From positions 124,001-188,000 of the forward strand of contig NZ_BBWH01000028.1 of the NCBI RefSeq assembly GCF_001463705.1: DNA of 64,000 nucleotides. The letters are read 5' to 3'. Shown piece after piece: positions 61,511-64,000 of this stretch. Numbering within the stretch: the first letter of the stretch is position 1; each line of letters starts with the position of its first letter. Source of the DNA: Aureimonas sp. AU12 (GTDB lineage Bacteria > Pseudomonadota > Alphaproteobacteria > Rhizobiales > Rhizobiaceae). The translations under genes were made by a program, and so were the position numbers. Under the pieces are notes generated by a model. It was not told the DNA's origin, made no database searches, and worked only from the letters and a program-made list of their open reading frames with translations.

Positions 61511-62476
61511 ATGACCACCGCCTCGCGAGCCGCCTCCACTCCCGCTTCCAGCGCGCTCGTCGGCGTGGCGTTCATGCTGCTCGGCGTGTTCCTGTTCTCG
61601 GTGAACGACGCCATGGGCAAGTGGCTGGTCGACCGCTACGCCGTGGGGCAGGTGCTGCTCATCCGCTCGCTCGCGGCGCTCTGCGTGCTTGCGCCCTTCA
61701 TCTGGCGCGAGGGGCCGCGGCGGGTGATGCGCCCCCGCAACCGGCCGCTGCATCTCGTGCGCGCCGCCGGCTCGACGATCGAGGTGGCGCTGTTCTACTG
61801 GGCGCTGAGCTACCTGCCGCTCGCCAACGTGATGACCTTCTATCTCGCCGGGCCGATCTACGTGACGGCGCTCTCGGCGCTGGTGCTGAAGGAACAGGTC
61901 GGCTGGGTGCGCTGGAGCGCCGTGCTCGTGGGCTTTGCCGGCGTGCTGGTGGCGCTGGGGCCGGACCTGATGAGCGCCGGCTGGCCGGCGATGATCGCGG
62001 TCGGCGGCTCCTTCGCCTATGCCGTCCTGATGATCTCGACGCGGTTCCTCGCCTCCGACGGCGAGACGACGCTGATCGCCTGGCAGATGGTGGCCGCGCT
62101 CCTCGCCGGCATCGTGCTCTCGCCGCTGCAATGGGTGTCGCCGCCGCCCTTCGATCTCGCCTTCCTGCTGCTCCTCGGGATCCTGTCGATGGGCGGCCAC
62201 GTCTGCGTCAACCGCTCGCTGCTCATCGCCCCGGCCTCGGTGGTGGTGCCCTACCAGTACACGCTGATCATCTGGGCCATCGTCTTCGGCGTCTTCATCT
62301 TCGGCGAGACGCCGAGCCTGCCGCTGCTCGTCGGCGCCGCGCTCATCACCGTGTCCGGCGTCTTCATCTTCCTGCGCGAGCAGCGGTTGAAGGTCGCGAC
62401 CACGGCGCGCGGTGCGGCCTCCGTTTCGGCGGCGCCCGACGGCGTGGCGCTGGTGTACGAGACGCGGCGCGACTGA
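61511..62476 (+). CDS. DMT-superfamily (EamA) transporter
   Basis: This inner-membrane protein of about 321 residues has ten predicted helices in two EamA repeats: VGVAFMLLGVFLFSVNDAMGKWLV ... YLPLANVMTFYLAGPIYVTALSALVL, and a second repeat SFAYAVLMISTRFLAS ... SVVVPYQYTLIIWAIVFGVFIFGE. It probably exports amino acids or metabolites; the substrate is unknown. Earlier starts at 61475 (GTG) and 61484 (ATG) are possible. The Lrp gene follows at 72 bases and may control it. Confidence 0.88.
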   Translation: MTTASRAASTPASSALVGVAFMLLGVFLFSVNDAMGKWLVDRYAVGQVLLIRSLAALCVLAPFIWREGPRRVMRPRNRPLHLVRAAGSTIEVALFYWALSYLPLANVMTFYLAGPIYVTALSALVLKEQVGWVRWSAVLVGFAGVLVALGPDLMSAGWPAMIAVGGSFAYAVLMISTRFLASDGETTLIAWQMVAALLAGIVLSPLQWVSPPPFDLAFLLLLGILSMGGHVCVNRSLLIAPASVVVPYQYTLIIWAIVFGVFIFGETPSLPLLVGAALITVSGVFIFLREQRLKVATTARGAASVSAAPDGVALVYETRRD

Positions 62477-62548
62477 CCCCAAGCTGGCGGCCGGCCGCCG
62501 GGAATGCGAAGCTCGGCGGCGAGTGAAGGCGAGCGGAGGCGCCGGGCC

Positions 62549-63004
62549 ATGCTGGATGCAACCGATCTTCGGATCCTGCGGGCGCTGCAGGATCATCCCG
62601 ACAGTTCGATCGAGGAGGTCGGGCGCATCGCCGGCGTCAGCCATACGCCGTGCTGGCGGCGCATCCGCCGGATGCAGGAGGACGGCGTCATTCGCGGCCG
62701 CGCCTACCAGTTCGACCCCAAGGCGGTCGGCCTCGGCATCACCGTCATCACCATGACGAAGCTCGACCGGCACGACGAGGCTGCGCTCGACGCCTTCGAA
62801 CGCGAGGCCGAGAAGCTCGCCGAGATCGTCGAGTGTTATCTCGTGACCGGGACCTACGACTACGCGCTGAAGATCGTGACGCGCGACATGGACGCCTTCG
62901 AGACCTTCCTCAAGACGCGCCTGTCGAACCTGCCGCATGTCGGCGACATGCACTCGACCGTGGTCATGCGCCGCGTCAAGGACGGCGGCCGGCTGCCGAT
63001 CTGA
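62549..63004 (+). CDS. Lrp/AsnC-family transcriptional regulator
   Basis: This 151-residue regulator has an N-terminal helix-turn-helix (DLRILRALQDHPDSSIEEVGRIAGVSHTPCWRRIRRMQEDGVI) and a C-terminal RAM effector domain (VECYLVTGTYDYALKIVTRDMDAFETF). Lrp proteins sense amino acids. It lies between an exporter and an indolepyruvate oxidoreductase gene; the latter acts on aromatic or branched keto acids, so the regulator may tie the two to amino-acid supply (inference). GGAGG precedes the start at 62549. Confidence 0.92.
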   Translation: MLDATDLRILRALQDHPDSSIEEVGRIAGVSHTPCWRRIRRMQEDGVIRGRAYQFDPKAVGLGITVITMTKLDRHDEAALDAFEREAEKLAEIVECYLVTGTYDYALKIVTRDMDAFETFLKTRLSNLPHVGDMHSTVVMRRVKDGGRLPI

Positions 63005-63059
63005 TCGCAGCGCGAAACATAGGCCGGATCTCTTCGGCGACGCAATAACGGTCAAACTC

Positions 63060-63085
63060 TCCTCAAGATCGACGCTTCTTGAGGA
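63060..63085. promoter_or_regulatory. Perfect 9-bp inverted repeat upstream of the indolepyruvate oxidoreductase gene
   Basis: TCCTCAAGA (63060-63068) and TCTTGAGGA (63077-63085) form a perfect 9-bp dyad with an 8-base centre, about 130 bases before the next start. It could be an operator for the adjacent Lrp regulator or a hairpin ending that gene. No T-run follows. Confidence 0.45.
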
Positions 63086-63211
63086 CGTTCCTCCTCATTC
63101 CCGCCCTTCGCATCCCATCAACGAGGATGCGGCTCCCTTCGGCCCGTTCTACGATTTCGCCCAAGAGCGGGACCACCCGCCGGCGATGTCAGCCCTGCGG
63201 GAGGAACGGTG

Positions 63212-64000
63212 ATGGCGTATCTCGGCGAACTCGAGCGCAAGTACCGGGCCGAGGACGGCCGGGTCTTCATGAACGGCATCCAAGCGCTGGTGCGCCTGCC
63301 GATCGTGCAGATGCGGCGCGACCGCGCGGCGGGGCTGAACACCGGCGCCTTCATCTCCGGCTATCGCGGCTCTCCGCTCGGCGGCTACGACCAGCAGCTG
63401 ATGAAGGAGCGCAAGATCCTCGACGCCGAGGGTATCGTCTTCCAGCCCGGCATCAACGAGGATCTGGCGGCCACCGCGGTCTGGGGCTCGCAGCAGGTGC
63501 ATCTGTCGCCGGGCGCGCGCAAAGAGGGCGTCGTCGGCATCTGGTACGGCAAGGGGCCGGGCGTCGATCGCTCGGGCGACGTCTTCAAGCACGGAAACGC
63601 GGCGGGCTCTGCGGCCAAGGGCGGCGTCCTCTGCATCGCCGGCGACGACCACGGCGCCAAGTCCTCCACCGTTCCGCACCAGTCCGATCACGCTTTCGGC
63701 GCCGCGCTGATGCCGGTGCTCTACCCCTCGTCGATCCATGAATTCGTCGAGATGGGGCTGCTCGGCATCGCCATGTCGCGCTATTCCGGCTGCTGGGTGG
63801 GGATGAAGGTGATCGCCGACACGGTGGAGACCACCGCCTCGGTGGATCTTGCCGATGAGCGCCGCACCATCCTGCTGCCGACCGATTTCGACATGCCCGA
63901 AGGCGGGCTGAACCTGCGCTGGCCCGACGATCGCTGGTCGCAGGACGCCCGCATGCAGAGCCTGAAACCCTATGCCGCCATCGCCTTTGCCCGCGCCAAC
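63212..64000 (+). CDS. Indolepyruvate ferredoxin oxidoreductase family protein (partial, 5' part)
   Basis: The frame from the ATG at 63212 (GGGAGG site) stays open to the window end, giving 263 residues of a protein that is usually over 1,100 long. The visible N-terminal part is the thiamine-diphosphate PYR-like domain: FMNGIQALVRLPIVQMRRDRAAGLNTGAFISGYRGSPLGGYD (here split as FMNGIQALVRLPIVQ and TGAFISGYRGSPLGGYD), then GINEDLAATAVWGSQQ and GDDHGAKSSTVPHQSDHA. It oxidatively decarboxylates arylpyruvates to acyl-CoA with ferredoxin. The fused alpha-beta form is common in proteobacteria. Confidence 0.9.
   Translation, partial: MAYLGELERKYRAEDGRVFMNGIQALVRLPIVQMRRDRAAGLNTGAFISGYRGSPLGGYDQQLMKERKILDAEGIVFQPGINEDLAATAVWGSQQVHLSPGARKEGVVGIWYGKGPGVDRSGDVFKHGNAAGSAAKGGVLCIAGDDHGAKSSTVPHQSDHAFGAALMPVLYPSSIHEFVEMGLLGIAMSRYSGCWVGMKVIADTVETTASVDLADERRTILLPTDFDMPEGGLNLRWPDDRWSQDARMQSLKPYAAIAFARAN

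Noticed and set aside
60593-63055. 820-codon minus-strand frame over the glycosylase, EamA and Lrp genes
   Set aside because: Shadow of three plus-strand genes; composition is His/Arg/Gly/Glu and it also runs into tRNA-Met.

Overview
The window is a high-GC alphaproteobacterial chromosome segment, most likely from the order Hyphomicrobiales (Rhizobiales). The case rests on a rhizobial-type cell-cycle cluster (ChpT, CtrA, a FliJ-like protein and SciP), a DUF1134/EipA envelope protein, a sigma-32 gene, and an imuA-imuB-dnaE2 mutagenesis operon preceded by an alphaproteobacterial LexA box (GAAC-N7-GAAC). Genus cannot be fixed from the sequence; an Aurantimonadaceae-like organism is only a guess.

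Layout. 1-4.7 kb (minus): a catabolic operon with a fused DctQM TRAP permease, DctP, an IclR regulator and a partial SCP-x-type thiolase. 5.2-6.2 kb: a PAP2 phosphatase and a small unknown protein. 6.4-8.3 kb (minus): four overlapping genes for exported proteins, two of them related to each other and one chaperone-like, resembling a minimal fimbrial or coat system with no usher. 8.5-10.8 kb: an XRE regulator, an FAD/NAD(P)-binding protein and an Rrf2 regulator. 11.3-17.7 kb: SOS box, imuA, imuB and dnaE2. 17.9-24.1 kb: a caa3-type cytochrome c oxidase operon with a fused subunit I/III, CtaG and a triheme cytochrome c. 24.1-24.7 kb: degenerate 166-bp tandem repeats. 24.7-30.6 kb: a phosphatase, a BadF-type sugar kinase, glutathione-dependent formaldehyde oxidation (adhC, fghA) and gnd. 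30.9-36.6 kb: recQ, rpoH, a RluA-family pseudouridine synthase, a small membrane protein, tRNA-Glu and a TrmH-family methyltransferase. 36.5-43.5 kb: a coiled-coil membrane protein, eipA, chpT, a degenerate receiver, ctrA, fliJ-like, sciP and mnmA, followed by a Gfo/Idh/MocA oxidoreductase.

The most interesting region is 44,576-60,570. It is a 16-kb integrated element bounded by perfect 44-bp direct repeats, the right one forming the 3' half of an intact tRNA-Met. It carries a tyrosine integrase, an Arc-type ribbon-helix-helix protein, an excisionase-like protein, a Bro-N protein, an iteron-like decamer region, and a full HK97-type capsid and packaging module (portal, protease, capsid, connector, HNH, TerS, TerL, adaptors). 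It has no tail tube, tape measure, baseplate, holin, endolysin or replicative polymerase. This fits a capsid-forming phage satellite (cf-PICI-like) better than a complete prophage. AT-richer accessory genes sit at both ends: a Fic protein with a small partner on the left, and an ASCH protein plus a GNAT fusion on the right.

60.5-64 kb: a 3-methyladenine DNA glycosylase, an EamA transporter, an Lrp/AsnC regulator and the start of a large indolepyruvate ferredoxin oxidoreductase gene that runs off the window.
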